Shown piece by piece: positions 8,817 to 18,859 of a stretch of DNA of 64,000 nucleotides. The notes under the pieces were generated by a model that saw only the letters and a list, made by a program, of their open reading frames with translations, searched no databases and was not told the origin of the DNA. The stretch is from Pseudarthrobacter sp. NIBRBAC000502770 (GTDB lineage Bacteria > Actinomycetota > Actinomycetes > Actinomycetales > Micrococcaceae): assembly GCF_006517815.1 (NCBI RefSeq), contig NZ_CP041198.1:372001-436000 (forward strand). Reading direction: 5' to 3'. Each line of letters starts with the position of its first letter. Positions within the stretch are counted from its first letter, which is position 1. Position numbers and translations under genes: made by a program.

Positions 8817-10484
8817 CTAAGCGGGTTTCAGCAGCTGGTGCTCCACGACGGCTGCCCTGGACAGCGTTTTGTACCCTTCCTGCTCGAAGAGCACCGTGAT
8901 GACATCGTCCTCGTGCCGCATCACCAGGCCGGGGCCCCAGTCCTTATGGACCACCGTGGACTGCAGCGGGAAAGGCTCGCCGGCAGCGGACGCCGGCGCG
9001 CCGCCGTCGGACTCCTTCGCCGCCGCCTGGTTGGCGGCTTCAGCACACCCGTCACAATTGCCGCAGGGGTCCGGCAGGTCCTCGCCAAAGTAGCCGAGCA
9101 GGAACTTCCGGCGGCAGCCGTCCGTCTCGGCGTAGGCGCGCATCATGGTCAGCCGCGACTGGTCAACCCGCTGCCGGGCTTCGGCCAGCTCGACGGCGTC
9201 ACCCACCAACGCGGGCAGCTTGGCTTTGGACGTGAGCCGCACCCCGCGCTTCCCGGTGCTGACGGCATCGATTTCCTCCAGCTGGTTCACAAGGGACGTG
9301 ATGCGCCGGGCCTTGAACCCCGTCAACTCCGCAAGGGAGGACTTGGGCGTGGGTGCATGGGCGGCCTTGAGGACCTTCAGGACGGCAAGGAGAGACCCGG
9401 GGTCGGGGGAGTGGGTGCCGAAGAATTTCCGCAGGCCAAGGTCCTCTGACCGGTAGTGCAGGACGGCTGAGGCGGGTGCGCCGTCCCTGCCTGCCCGTCC
9501 GATCTCCTGGTAGTAGGAGTCCAGCGATTCCGGGATGTCAGCGTGCACCACGAAGCGCACGTTGGGCTTGTCGATTCCCATGCCGAACGCGGTGGTGGCC
9601 ACCACCACGTCCAGCGCGTCGTTCAGGAACAGCTCGTGGATGCGTTCCCGGTCCCCGGCGGACCGGCCCGCATGGTACGCCTCGGCACGCAGCCCCTCCG
9701 CGACCAGTTTGGCGGCGTATTTCTCCGTGTCCTTCCGGGTGGCGGCGTAGAGGAGCCCATGCCCTTTGCGTGCCAGGCCAGCGACCTGCACCAGCACGGC
9801 TTTGCGCTTGTCCTTGTCTTCGTGGTGCCGGACCACGTCGAGGCTGATGTTGGGCCGGTCGAACCCATGCACCAGCACCAAGGGCTTGTTCATACCAAGC
9901 CGCTCCATAATCTCGTCCCGGACCGGAGGGGAAGCCGTAGCTGTCAGGGCAGCCACGGGCGGGTTCCCCAGCTGCGCGCGGACATGTCCGAGCGCCAGGT
10001 AGTCGGGCCGGAAGTCGTGTCCCCAGGAGGAGACGCAGTGTGCCTCATCCACGACGAACAGCGTGATGTCCAGTGCCTTGATACGGTCCACGGTTGCCTG
10101 CTTGGCCAGCTGTTCCGGGGCGAGGAACAGGAACACGGCCGAGCCTTCCCCGGCAGCGCGCCAGGCATCCTCGATTTCGGCATCGCTGTGTGAGGAATTG
10201 ATGGCTACGGCGGCATCCGGTCCGAGGAGCTGGGACAGGCCGTCCAGCTGGTCCTCCTGCAGGGCAATCAGCGGTGAAACCACGACGGCGGGACGTCCCG
10301 TTGCCTTGTGCAGGTGCAGTGCTGCGACCTGGTAGATCGCTGATTTGCCGTAGCCGGTGGGCATGACGGCCAGGACATCGCGGCCTTCCGCGAGCGCGGC
10401 CATGCCGGAAAGCTGCCCGTCCCGAAGGTCCGGCAGGTTGAAGGAGGAAGCAGCAAGGGCCCGAAGGGCAGGTTCGTCGGACAT
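8817..10484 (-). CDS. recQ: ATP-dependent DNA helicase RecQ
   Basis: A 555-aa superfamily 2 3'-5' DNA helicase for recombination and repair. Motif I is PTGYGKS (K47), the DEAH box VVDEAHCVSSWGHDF is near residue 150, motif VI QEIGRAGRDG near 325, and the zinc module with CRRKF, CGNC and DGC near 470. The last 50 residues (KDWGPGLVMRHEDD) resemble a small beta-barrel tail rather than an HRDC domain. The start at 10484 (MSDEPALRAL) is chosen because the open frame continues upstream without family similarity. TerC follows. Confidence 0.93.
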   Translation of the reverse strand: MSDEPALRALAASSFNLPDLRDGQLSGMAALAEGRDVLAVMPTGYGKSAIYQVAALHLHKATGRPAVVVSPLIALQEDQLDGLSQLLGPDAAVAINSSHSDAEIEDAWRAAGEGSAVFLFLAPEQLAKQATVDRIKALDITLFVVDEAHCVSSWGHDFRPDYLALGHVRAQLGNPPVAALTATASPPVRDEIMERLGMNKPLVLVHGFDRPNISLDVVRHHEDKDKRKAVLVQVAGLARKGHGLLYAATRKDTEKYAAKLVAEGLRAEAYHAGRSAGDRERIHELFLNDALDVVVATTAFGMGIDKPNVRFVVHADIPESLDSYYQEIGRAGRDGAPASAVLHYRSEDLGLRKFFGTHSPDPGSLLAVLKVLKAAHAPTPKSSLAELTGFKARRITSLVNQLEEIDAVSTGKRGVRLTSKAKLPALVGDAVELAEARQRVDQSRLTMMRAYAETDGCRRKFLLGYFGEDLPDPCGNCDGCAEAANQAAAKESDGGAPASAAGEPFPLQSTVVHKDWGPGLVMRHEDDVITVLFEQEGYKTLSRAAVVEHQLLKPA

Positions 10485-10606
10485 GGAACTGGGCTCCGCA
10501 CAGAAGGAAACTGCGGCCGCTTGCTTCAGCCGTAGGAACCACCCTACGCCAGCCCCGCCCCGCCGTCGTAAACCATTGCAGCGGCCGGCCGTGCGTGCTT
10601 CCCTGG

Positions 10607-11581
<975 letters not shown>

Positions 11582-11885
11582 GCCGTTCTCCTCAACGGTA
11601 GAACTTGCCTGGGAACCGGCCGTCCTGCATGTGCGGAGCCGGTTGGTACAGCGTACGCCGCGAATAAGAGTTACCCGTTGGAAGCCCCCGGCAAACAAGG
11701 GGCACTTACCCCTAGACCGCTCTGGGGGCCATGCCTAGACTGGGCGGATCCCCACCCCGGGAACCGGTACTTGACCACGACAAACATCAGGATGCACCAA
11801 CCGGCCAGGACTGTTCCCCACGCGGGATGTCTCACCTACCCAGATCACGGCCGTCCCACCGGACGCCTGACTACAGGAGCGATAG
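11582..11885. other. Divergent intergenic region between the aldo/keto reductase and formaldehyde dehydrogenase genes
   Basis: This stretch has no coding potential. CCTAGAC occurs twice 24 bp apart. The downstream copy continues to TAGACT (11736-11741), which resembles an actinobacterial -10 element, but there is no convincing -35. AGGAG sits just upstream of the dehydrogenase ATG. No strong palindrome was seen. Confidence 0.5.
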
Positions 11886-13097
11886 ATGACAGGGAACAAA
11901 GCCGTTGCCTACAAAGAAGCCGGCAAGGTCGAAGTAATTGACATTGATTATCCAACGTTCGAGCTCAAAGACGGCCCCGGGGTCAACCCCGCCAACGTGG
12001 GACGCCCGGTCAACCACGGGGTCATCCTCAAGACCGTGGCCACCAACATCTGCGGATCGGACCAGCACATGGTCCGCGGCCGCACCACAGCCCCGCCCAA
12101 CCTTGTGCTGGGCCATGAGATCACCGGCGAAGTGGTGGAGGTGGGCCGCGACGTCGAGTTCATCAAGGTGGGCGACCTCTGTTCCGTGCCGTTCAACATC
12201 GCCTGCGGACGCTGCCGGAACTGCAAGGAACGCAAGACCGGCATCTGCCTGAACGTGAACCCAGACCGGCCGGGCAGTGCCTACGGCTACGTGGACATGG
12301 GCGGCTGGGTGGGAGGCCAGGCCAACTACGTGCTGGTCCCGTATGCAGACTGGAACCTGCTGAAGTTCCCGGACAAGGACAAGGCCATGGAGAAGATCCT
12401 GGACCTTGCCATGCTCTCGGATATCTTCCCCACCGGGTTCCATGGTGCGGTCACAGCCGGTGTCGGCGTTGGGTCCACCGTATACGTGGCCGGTGCCGGT
12501 CCTGTTGGCCTCGCAGCGGCCACCAGCGCGCACCTGCTGGGTGCCGCCGTCGTGATTGTGGGCGACATGAACGAGGGCCGGCTGGCGCAGGCACGCAGCT
12601 TCGGCTGCGAGACTGTGGACCTTTCCAAGGGTGACCCGAAGGATCAGATCGAGCAGATCCTCGGCGTCCCGGAGGTGGACTGCGGCGTGGACGCCGTCGG
12701 TTTCGAAGCGAAGGGCCACGGCCATGACGCCAAGGAGGCACCGGCGACCGTCCTGAACTCCCTGATGGAGCTCACGGCCGCCGGCGGAGCGCTCGGCATC
12801 CCCGGCCTGTACGTCACCGGTGATCCGGGCGGCATTGATGACGCCGCCAAGAAGGGTGCGCTGTCGCTGAGCCTGGGCACGGGCTGGGCCAAGTCCCTTA
12901 GCTTCACTACGGGCCAGTGCCCGGTCATGAAGTACAACCGGCAGCTGATGATGGCCATCCTGAATGACCGGGTCAACATCGCCAAGAACGTCAACGCCAA
13001 GGCGATTCCGCTGGAGGAGGCACCGAAGGGCTACGCGGAGTTCGACGCGGGCGCAGCCACCAAGTACGTCCTGAACCCGAACGGCTACCTGAGCTGA
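11886..13097 (+). CDS. fdhA: Formaldehyde dehydrogenase, glutathione-independent (zinc alcohol dehydrogenase family)
   Basis: A 403-aa NAD-dependent, zinc-containing dehydrogenase resembling Pseudomonas putida FdhA, which oxidises formaldehyde without glutathione. Visible motifs are catalytic zinc residues in NICGSDQHM and GHEITGE, structural zinc cysteines in CGRCRNCKERKTGIC, and the Rossmann motif GAGPVGLAAA near residue 203. The extended insert LYVTGDPGGIDD is typical of this subgroup. ATG 11886 has AGGAG 7 nt upstream. A related aldehyde-dismutase activity is the main alternative function. The gene appears monocistronic. Confidence 0.9.
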   Translation: MTGNKAVAYKEAGKVEVIDIDYPTFELKDGPGVNPANVGRPVNHGVILKTVATNICGSDQHMVRGRTTAPPNLVLGHEITGEVVEVGRDVEFIKVGDLCSVPFNIACGRCRNCKERKTGICLNVNPDRPGSAYGYVDMGGWVGGQANYVLVPYADWNLLKFPDKDKAMEKILDLAMLSDIFPTGFHGAVTAGVGVGSTVYVAGAGPVGLAAATSAHLLGAAVVIVGDMNEGRLAQARSFGCETVDLSKGDPKDQIEQILGVPEVDCGVDAVGFEAKGHGHDAKEAPATVLNSLMELTAAGGALGIPGLYVTGDPGGIDDAAKKGALSLSLGTGWAKSLSFTTGQCPVMKYNRQLMMAILNDRVNIAKNVNAKAIPLEEAPKGYAEFDAGAATKYVLNPNGYLS

Positions 13098-13209
13098 CGC
13101 GGCGGCGGGCGGGGGTGTCGCGATAGACCGCCGGTTGCGGAAATAAGTGGTGCCCCGTGCAGGTTAGGCTTTGCACGGGTCAGCACCATCCGCAACCGAA
13201 GGAGTTCCC

Positions 13210-13563
13210 TTGAGCGACATCACCGTCCGCCACAACCCCGGGCGCGAACGCTTCGAGATTCTTGATGCCGGCAATGTGATCGGCAAGGCGGCGTACAAGG
13301 AGTACGACGGCGGGGAGTCGCCGCAGCGGATTTTCTACCACACCGTCATCAACGAGGAATACGGCGGCCAGGGCCTGGCCGGCCGCTTGGCCACGGTTGC
13401 CTTGGACAGCACGGTGGAGGAGGGCATCGGCGTCGTCCCGGTGTGCCCCTTCATCAAGAAGTTCCTGGCCAAGCACCCTGAATACCTGGCCAGCGTGGTG
13501 ACCGTGGCCCCTGCGCACCTGGAATTCCTGGACACGGCGCTCGCCGCGCGCACCCGGGGTTAG
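13210..13563 (+). CDS. GNAT-family N-acetyltransferase, YjdJ-like small type
   Basis: A 117-aa minimal GNAT with the acetyl-CoA loop EYGGQGLAGRLA and the C-terminal VCPFIKKFLAKHPEY segment typical of the YjdJ/GTLF3B-like subgroup. It starts at TTG 13210, supported by GGAG 6 nt upstream; an in-frame ATG farther upstream lacks a ribosome site and family similarity. Just upstream, CCCGTGCA (13154-13161) and TGCACGGG (13172-13179) form an inverted repeat around TTAGGCT, a possible operator or -10 region. The substrate is unknown. Confidence 0.85.
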   Translation: MSDITVRHNPGRERFEILDAGNVIGKAAYKEYDGGESPQRIFYHTVINEEYGGQGLAGRLATVALDSTVEEGIGVVPVCPFIKKFLAKHPEYLASVVTVAPAHLEFLDTALAARTRG

Positions 13564-13801
13564 GTTTCGACCCAAAATTTGTTACCGAACCGGAGACTCC
13601 CTGGTGCGGCCGGCATTCAGGCGGCGCCAGGGAAATTGCGCGTCGGCAAAGATTCGGCGGGTCGCCGGAACGGCCCGGCGGAACGTCCGGCAAGCCTTCA
13701 GGAAGCTCCCAAATTCCGGTGATTTAATCAGCATCTGTCAGCGCGGCACACCCCCACGCTGACGTTGTTTGAAATTGCCGAAGCGGACCAGGAGCCCTTG
13801 T

Positions 13802-14755
13802 ATGTCCATGCACCCCATGGTGCCCAAACCCGGCCGCGATGCTCCGCCGCCGGTGCCGGGCAAGCCGCCGGCTCCGGGTACGCCGTCAGCCGGCAGGCGG
13901 CAGGGGCATAAGAGGCTGCTCATCCTGGCTGTCGCCTTGGTGCTGGTGATCATCGGCACCGTGACCCTCGCGGTGGTCCGGTCGGAGCCGCCCTCGGGCG
14001 CCGTAGTTCCCACGCAGCCCGCGGTTCCCGCCTCACCGGTGGCGGCCGCCCCGCCGTCGTTGCAGGACAGCGTGGACAACATCCTTGGTGAAGCGGACCA
14101 GTACCGGATCGGGCTGGCGCTCGCCGACGTGTCCGGCGGTGCTGAACGGACGTTTGGCGATGCGGACACCTTCACGGCGGCCAGCACGGCCAAGATCCTG
14201 ACCGCCGCCGCCTACTACCACCTGGTGGAGAACGGCCAGGCGAGCCTGGACGATCCCATGGGCGACTACGATGCGGCGTTCCAGCTCAAGGCCATGGTCA
14301 ACGACAGCAGTAACGATTCCTGGCTGCTCCTGATGGATGCCGTCGGCTACCCGCAACTCATTGCCTACGCGGCGTCAATCGGGGTCACCTACGATCCCGA
14401 ACAGAACATGCTGACCGCGGCGGACATGGCCCTGATCCTCAAGAAGCTGTATGCGGGGGAACTCCTGGACAAGGACAACACGGAGCAGCTGCTGGGCTAC
14501 ATGCAGGACACCAACAACGAGGACCTCATACCCGCAGGATCACGTTCCGGAGTGGACGTCTACCACAAGTACGGGGAGGTGGGCGGGGAACTGCACGATG
14601 CAGCGCTCCTGAGCTACCGCGGCTCCACTTTCGCACTGGTCATCTACACCGAGAACCCGGAAGGCGTGCCGGATGACGGGCAGGCCGAGGTGATCCGGGA
14701 CCTCACCAGGGCCGTCGAGGACGCGCTGTTCCCGGTGGGACTGACCGCCAAGTAG
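13802..14755 (+). CDS. Membrane-anchored or exported serine hydrolase, class A beta-lactamase-like
   Basis: A 317-aa protein with a Pro-rich cytosolic N-terminus, one transmembrane segment (LLILAVALVLVIIGTVTLAV, about residues 41-60) and an extracellular penicillin-recognising domain. The nucleophile motif is STAK (S128, K131) and the second motif is NDSSNDS. The third motif is degenerate: the expected KTG appears as YHKYGEVGGELHD, so beta-lactam hydrolysis is not assured. ATG 13802 has AGGAG 7 nt upstream. A peptidase or wall-related role is equally plausible. Confidence 0.8.
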   Translation: MSMHPMVPKPGRDAPPPVPGKPPAPGTPSAGRRQGHKRLLILAVALVLVIIGTVTLAVVRSEPPSGAVVPTQPAVPASPVAAAPPSLQDSVDNILGEADQYRIGLALADVSGGAERTFGDADTFTAASTAKILTAAAYYHLVENGQASLDDPMGDYDAAFQLKAMVNDSSNDSWLLLMDAVGYPQLIAYAASIGVTYDPEQNMLTAADMALILKKLYAGELLDKDNTEQLLGYMQDTNNEDLIPAGSRSGVDVYHKYGEVGGELHDAALLSYRGSTFALVIYTENPEGVPDDGQAEVIRDLTRAVEDALFPVGLTAK

Positions 14756-14823
14756 CCAACGCCACACCACGATTAGCGTCCGCCAAGTCGTTCCCGGCGC
14801 CTGCTGTGGGCCAGACTGTTACC

Positions 14824-16185
14824 GTGAGCAACCAACCCAGGACTGCCCTGGCCGTCGCCGGACTCAGTCTGGGCACGGCACTGAACCCGCTGAATTCCTC
14901 CATGATCGCCGTGGCCCTGGTGGTGCTGCGTGCCGACTTTGGGCTCGACGTCGCGGCCGTCACCTGGGTGGTCACATCCTTCTATCTGGCCTCTGCCGCC
15001 GGCCAGCCGGTGATGGGCAGGCTGGCGGACCGGTTCGGCCCGCGGCGGATGTTCCTGCTGGGCATGGGACTGGTGGCCATCACGTGTGCGCTGGCTCCGC
15101 TGGCCCCCAACTTCGCGCTCCTCTGCGTCGCGCGTGCGGTCATGGCCCTCGGCACGGCCACCGCGTATCCGAGTGCGGTAGTGATGGTGGGCACGCTGGC
15201 ACACCAGGCAAACGTGGAGGCGGCGCGCCCCCTGGGGCGGCTGCAGATGGCCAACACGTCGGCCGCCGCTGTGGGTCCCGTGGTAGGTGGTTTGCTGGTG
15301 GGTTTTGTGGGCTGGGAGTCGCTGTTCCTGGTCAACGTGCCGTTGTCCCTGGCGGCGCTGCTGATCGTCGCGAGGGCGGCACCGCCGGACAAGGCCAGGG
15401 AACGCGGCAGCGTGGCCGAGCTGGTGCGGGACTCGGATCTCCCGGGCATCGCAGGTTTCATCGGCGCGCTGTTGCTGGTCATGATGGCGGCGCTGAACGT
15501 GGCACCGGACTACCGCTGGCCGATGCTGGCTGGCGGAACCGTGCTCGCAGCGCTGTTCGCCTGGCGCGAGCTGCGCTTCGCCAAGCCCTTCCTGGACCTG
15601 CGGCTGCTGGGCCGGAACCGGCCGCTGATGCTGGTGTACCTGGCCTTCGCCGTATTCAGCAGCGTTTACTACTTCGTTTTCTTTGGCCTCCCGCAGCTGC
15701 TCCAGGAGGCCGGCGGCTACGACCCAGGCGTGGTGGGCCTGCTGATGCTGCCCCTCGCCGGGATGTCGGTCGTAGCCACCCCATGGGCGGTTGCGGCGAT
15801 GGGACGGTTCGGTGTCCGGCGGGTGTTGCTGGCCGGCGTCGTCCTTTTGACGGTGGTGGCGGCGCTTATGTGGGTACTGACCGGCACCCTGGCCATCCCC
15901 TTCGTGGTGGTCCTGACAGCCCTGATGGGCATCCCCTACGGAACCGTGGGCATCGCCTCCAACCAGGGCATGTTCGTCTCGACGCGGCCGCAGGACCGGG
16001 GCGTCGCGGCCGGCATCTACCAGACCTGCCGCTATGTGGGTGCCATCACCGCGACCGTGATGATCGGGGTTTTCGCGTCCGGCGGGGTGCACCAGGACAG
16101 CTGGATGCGGATGGTCCTGGCCATGCTGGTGCTGTGCGTGGTGACGTTCGGGATTTCCGTATTCTGGCGGCAGCAAAAGGCCTAG
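14824..16185 (+). CDS. MFS drug-efflux-type transporter (DHA2-like)
   Basis: A protein of about 453 aa with roughly 14 hydrophobic helices. It has the major facilitator motif A (GRLADRFGPRRMF) between helices 2 and 3 and the drug/proton antiporter-like GxxxGPxxGG stretch (AAAVGPVVGGLLVGF). DHA2 members export drugs and toxic compounds using the proton gradient; the substrate is unknown. The start is uncertain: GTG 14824 or GTG 14806, neither with a clear ribosome site. No regulator is adjacent on the same strand. Confidence 0.85.
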   Translation: MSNQPRTALAVAGLSLGTALNPLNSSMIAVALVVLRADFGLDVAAVTWVVTSFYLASAAGQPVMGRLADRFGPRRMFLLGMGLVAITCALAPLAPNFALLCVARAVMALGTATAYPSAVVMVGTLAHQANVEAARPLGRLQMANTSAAAVGPVVGGLLVGFVGWESLFLVNVPLSLAALLIVARAAPPDKARERGSVAELVRDSDLPGIAGFIGALLLVMMAALNVAPDYRWPMLAGGTVLAALFAWRELRFAKPFLDLRLLGRNRPLMLVYLAFAVFSSVYYFVFFGLPQLLQEAGGYDPGVVGLLMLPLAGMSVVATPWAVAAMGRFGVRRVLLAGVVLLTVVAALMWVLTGTLAIPFVVVLTALMGIPYGTVGIASNQGMFVSTRPQDRGVAAGIYQTCRYVGAITATVMIGVFASGGVHQDSWMRMVLAMLVLCVVTFGISVFWRQQKA

Positions 16186-16203
16186 CCCGCCCGCCGGGGC
16201 GGG
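16186..16203. terminator. Bidirectional hairpin between convergent genes
   Basis: CCCGCCC (16186-16192) and GGGCGGG (16197-16203) form a perfect 7-bp stem with a GCCG loop. It fills the gap between the MFS gene and the convergent ArsR/AHA1 gene. Confidence 0.55.
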
Positions 16204-16965
16204 TCAGGTGTAGAGCAGGGAGCCCGGCGTGGTGAGCTTCTCGCCGGTTTCCAGCCACGTCTTCAGGCCGGAGAGGATCATCGGCCAGCCGCCGTAGAGC
16301 TGTTCGTTGGCGCCCTCCCGCAGGTCGCTGTGCGTGACGGTGAGGTGGCAGGAATCGCCCACCGGTTCGATCTCCCAGGTGATCTTCGATGTGCCTTCGG
16401 CCTTGACGTCCTCGCCCCAGAGGGCCCGCATGGTCTGCACCAGCCGCCGCGGCGGGTCGACTTCCAGGTTTTCGCCTTCGCCGAGGATCTGCCCGGCCTT
16501 GGGGTTGCCCATTTCGAAGCGGCCGCCGGGCGTCCAGTCAGACTGCAGTGTGTTGCCGAACTGGTATTTGCTGCGGATGTCGCTGTCCGTGATGGCTTCC
16601 CAGAGCCGTTCGGGCGTGGTCTTAATGTAAATCTCGAAGATCTTTTCCATGGGACTTTCCAATCTGGATTTGAGGTCGCTGAGGGCAGCGGCCCATGGTT
16701 CTGCGTATTTGCTGACCCAGCGGTCGTGGACCAGGCGGATGGGGACGGGATTGAGGAAATGAAGCTTTTCCCGCCCGCGACGGCGGGCCACCACCAGGCC
16801 TGCGTCCTCCAGGATGCGGAGGTGCTTGGCGATCCCGAACCGGCTCATGCTGAACCGTGCCTCAAGCGCACTCAGGCTCTGGCCGTCCTCGCGGAACAGT
16901 TCGTCGAGCAGGTCCCGGCGGGTGGGGTCGGAGAGTGCTTTGAACACGTCGTCCATGACTCCCAT
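16204..16965 (-). CDS. ArsR-type winged-helix repressor fused to an SRPBCC (AHA1-like) domain
   Basis: A 253-aa fusion. Residues 4-90 form an ArsR helix-turn-helix (MDDVFKALSDPTRRDLLDEL, then FGIAKHLRILEDAGLV). Residues 115-250 form an AHA1/START-like ligand cavity (FEIYIKTTPERLWEAITDSD, then ITWEIEP and THSDLREGANEQLYGGWP). The arsenic-type cysteines are absent, so the SRPBCC half is the likely effector sensor. The chosen ATG at 16965 abuts a 28-bp perfect palindrome; ATG 16956 is the alternative. The palindrome leaves no Shine-Dalgarno, so the transcript may be leaderless. It lies downstream of mscS on the same strand. Confidence 0.88.
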   Translation of the reverse strand: MGVMDDVFKALSDPTRRDLLDELFREDGQSLSALEARFSMSRFGIAKHLRILEDAGLVVARRRGREKLHFLNPVPIRLVHDRWVSKYAEPWAAALSDLKSRLESPMEKIFEIYIKTTPERLWEAITDSDIRSKYQFGNTLQSDWTPGGRFEMGNPKAGQILGEGENLEVDPPRRLVQTMRALWGEDVKAEGTSKITWEIEPVGDSCHLTVTHSDLREGANEQLYGGWPMILSGLKTWLETGEKLTTPGSLLYT

Positions 16966-16992
16966 GATAGGTGACCATATGGTCACCTATCA
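16965..16992. promoter_or_regulatory. 28-bp perfect palindrome, candidate operator of the ArsR/AHA1 gene
   Basis: The half-site TGATAGGTGACCAT (16965-16978) is followed immediately by its exact complement (16979-16992). It fills most of the 34-bp gap between the mscS stop and the ArsR/AHA1 start and touches the start codon. Size and symmetry suit a dimeric winged-helix repressor, so autoregulation is inferred. Confidence 0.75.
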
Positions 16993-16999
16993 AGGGTTT

Positions 17000-18229
17000 T
17001 CAGTTGTGGGACGCCAGGTTGCGGCCGCGTTCCTCGAATACCTCGTCGCCGGGGCCGGTAAAGGCCCTCGACCGCTCCACGGCCTCCACCGATCCGGTGA
17101 ACAGCTGCGATTCGTGCGGGTCCGCGTGCGCCCCTGCTGCCCCGGGCCCAGCCAGCCCCCGCAACGGTGCCTTGCGCCGGGTGGCCGTGCCGGCGTCGTC
17201 CGCTGCCTGCTCCCAGCGCTGGTGCGGCAGCGCCTGCGGATGGTCCTGCTGGAGGAACGTCACCATGGTTTCGCGGACCAGGCAGCGCAGGTCGAACAGC
17301 GCTGCACTGTCCGCCGCGCTGACCAGGATGCGGATCCGGACAAAGCCTCCGGTGGCATCGGTGATCTGCAGGACGCCCACGCGCCCGTCCCACAGTTCGG
17401 TGCCGGCCAGGACGCGGCGCAGTTCGGTGCACATGTCCTCAACGGGGGCGCGCCAGTCGAGGTCGAACTCCACGGTGCCCATTACCTCGGACTGGCGGCG
17501 GGTCCAGTTCTCGAACGGGGTGGTGGTGAAGTACGTGGACGGCAGGATCAGCCGGCGGTCGTCCCACAGGTGCACCACCACATAGGTGAGGGTGATCTCC
17601 TCGATCCGCCCCCACTCCTTCTGGACCACCACCACGTCATCCACACGGATGGCATCGGTGAACGCGAGCTGCATCCCGGCGAAGACATTCACCAGTGAGG
17701 TCTGCGCGGCGAGGCCCGCCACGATGGAGATCACACCCGCAGACGCCAGAAGCCCGGCACCCAGCGCCTGAATCGCGGGGAACGTCAGCATGGCGGTGCC
17801 GACGGCGAGCACCACCACCAGTGCCACGGCGATCCGGCGGGCCAGGATCACCTGGGTGCGCAGCCGCCGCGCCCTCCTGTTGTCCGCCACGTCCACGCTG
17901 TGCCGGTTCAGCACCACCGCCTCCACGATCAGCAGGACCGCGATTGCAAGCCACGCGAACGAACCGATCATGGCAAGCAGCAGGAGATGGTCGACGCCGG
18001 CGTGCCAGCTTTCACCGCCGGCTGTCAGGCCCAGCGCGGCCCGGACGCCCACCAGGCACAGTGCCAGCCGCAGCGGCTGGCGGGCCACCCGGGAGGTGGC
18101 CTGCAGCTCGGGCCGTTTCCGGTTCAGCTTCAGGACGATCTTGCGGAGCAGCCATGACAGGGTGAGTCCGGCCGGCACGGCCAGGGCCATGGCGATGAAG
18201 GGCAGGGCGGGGTTCAGGACATCGAGCAT
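17000..18229 (-). CDS. Mechanosensitive ion channel of the MscS family
   Basis: A 409-aa inner-membrane channel. Four hydrophobic segments lie between residues 5 and 190. The pore-lining helix has the Gly/Ala-rich packing seen in MscS (AGLLASAGVISIVAGLAAQ), followed by LVNVFAGMQLAFTDAIRVDD and the beta domain WGRIEEITLTYVVVHLWDDR. The family opens under membrane tension to release solutes during hypo-osmotic shock. It is preceded by the DUF1304 gene and followed by the ArsR/AHA1 gene, all on the same strand. Confidence 0.92.
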   Translation of the reverse strand: MLDVLNPALPFIAMALAVPAGLTLSWLLRKIVLKLNRKRPELQATSRVARQPLRLALCLVGVRAALGLTAGGESWHAGVDHLLLLAMIGSFAWLAIAVLLIVEAVVLNRHSVDVADNRRARRLRTQVILARRIAVALVVVLAVGTAMLTFPAIQALGAGLLASAGVISIVAGLAAQTSLVNVFAGMQLAFTDAIRVDDVVVVQKEWGRIEEITLTYVVVHLWDDRRLILPSTYFTTTPFENWTRRQSEVMGTVEFDLDWRAPVEDMCTELRRVLAGTELWDGRVGVLQITDATGGFVRIRILVSAADSAALFDLRCLVRETMVTFLQQDHPQALPHQRWEQAADDAGTATRRKAPLRGLAGPGAAGAHADPHESQLFTGSVEAVERSRAFTGPGDEVFEERGRNLASHN

Positions 18230-18334
18230 CCTTTAACGTCTATCAAGCCTTTGCCGGGGCTCCGAATTCGGGTACCTGCGTGCGTGTCCAGTCCGGGGCG
18301 ACAGCGGCCGCCGTGGACGGTGGCCCCGGAGGAG

Positions 18335-18742
18335 TTACGGACCGAAGGGCAGCAGGAGCAGGGCCACCAATGCAGGGACGGTTGCCGCGACCGTTCCCGG
18401 CACGCTGTCCCACTTCCGGGGATAGTGCCCCTGGAGGTCTGCGAGCAGCATGGTGGGCGCCGTGAGGACCATGTTGGCGCAGCAGTAGACCACCAGCGTG
18501 TAGCCCACCACCAGCTGGCCGGAGTTGGCCGCGACCACGCCTGCGAGCACGCCCAGCGCGACCAGCAGGTTCCGGTACCCGGTGGGGATGGCCCACATCA
18601 TCACGGCGGGGACATTCTCCGGCGGCGTACTCAGGAATTTCTGCGCCCACCTGTTGCGGCGGAGGAGGAAGCTCTCCACCGGAAAGACGAAGATATAGAT
18701 GACCGCGGCCATCACCGCGAAGATCTGCGACACGGTGTTCAT
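18335..18742 (-). CDS. DUF1304-family membrane protein
   Basis: A 135-aa protein with four predicted transmembrane helices. The features PVESFLLRR, PTGYRNLLVALGVLAG and VVYCCANMVLTAPTML match the DUF1304 arrangement of an early conserved Glu and a central Asn-rich helix pair, though the usual YNQGLYN motif is diverged to TGYRNLL. Function is unknown. It lies about 105 nt upstream of mscS on the same strand, so co-expression is possible. Confidence 0.75.
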   Translation of the reverse strand: MNTVSQIFAVMAAVIYIFVFPVESFLLRRNRWAQKFLSTPPENVPAVMMWAIPTGYRNLLVALGVLAGVVAANSGQLVVGYTLVVYCCANMVLTAPTMLLADLQGHYPRKWDSVPGTVAATVPALVALLLLPFGP

Positions 18743-18859
18743 GCTCGAAGAGTAGGCCCGGCCTCACCGGTGCTCCATCCCCTCCCCAGGGGATTTCCGG
18801 CCGGCCCCGACCGGAAGAATCCGGCGCCCCGGTGCACGAACGCGGGTAGCCTTGGGCTC

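Noticed and set aside
14773..16176. A 467-codon minus-strand frame antisense to the MFS gene
   Set aside because: His/Gln/Gly/Arg-rich low-complexity translation without family similarity; the plus strand holds a clear MFS transporter.
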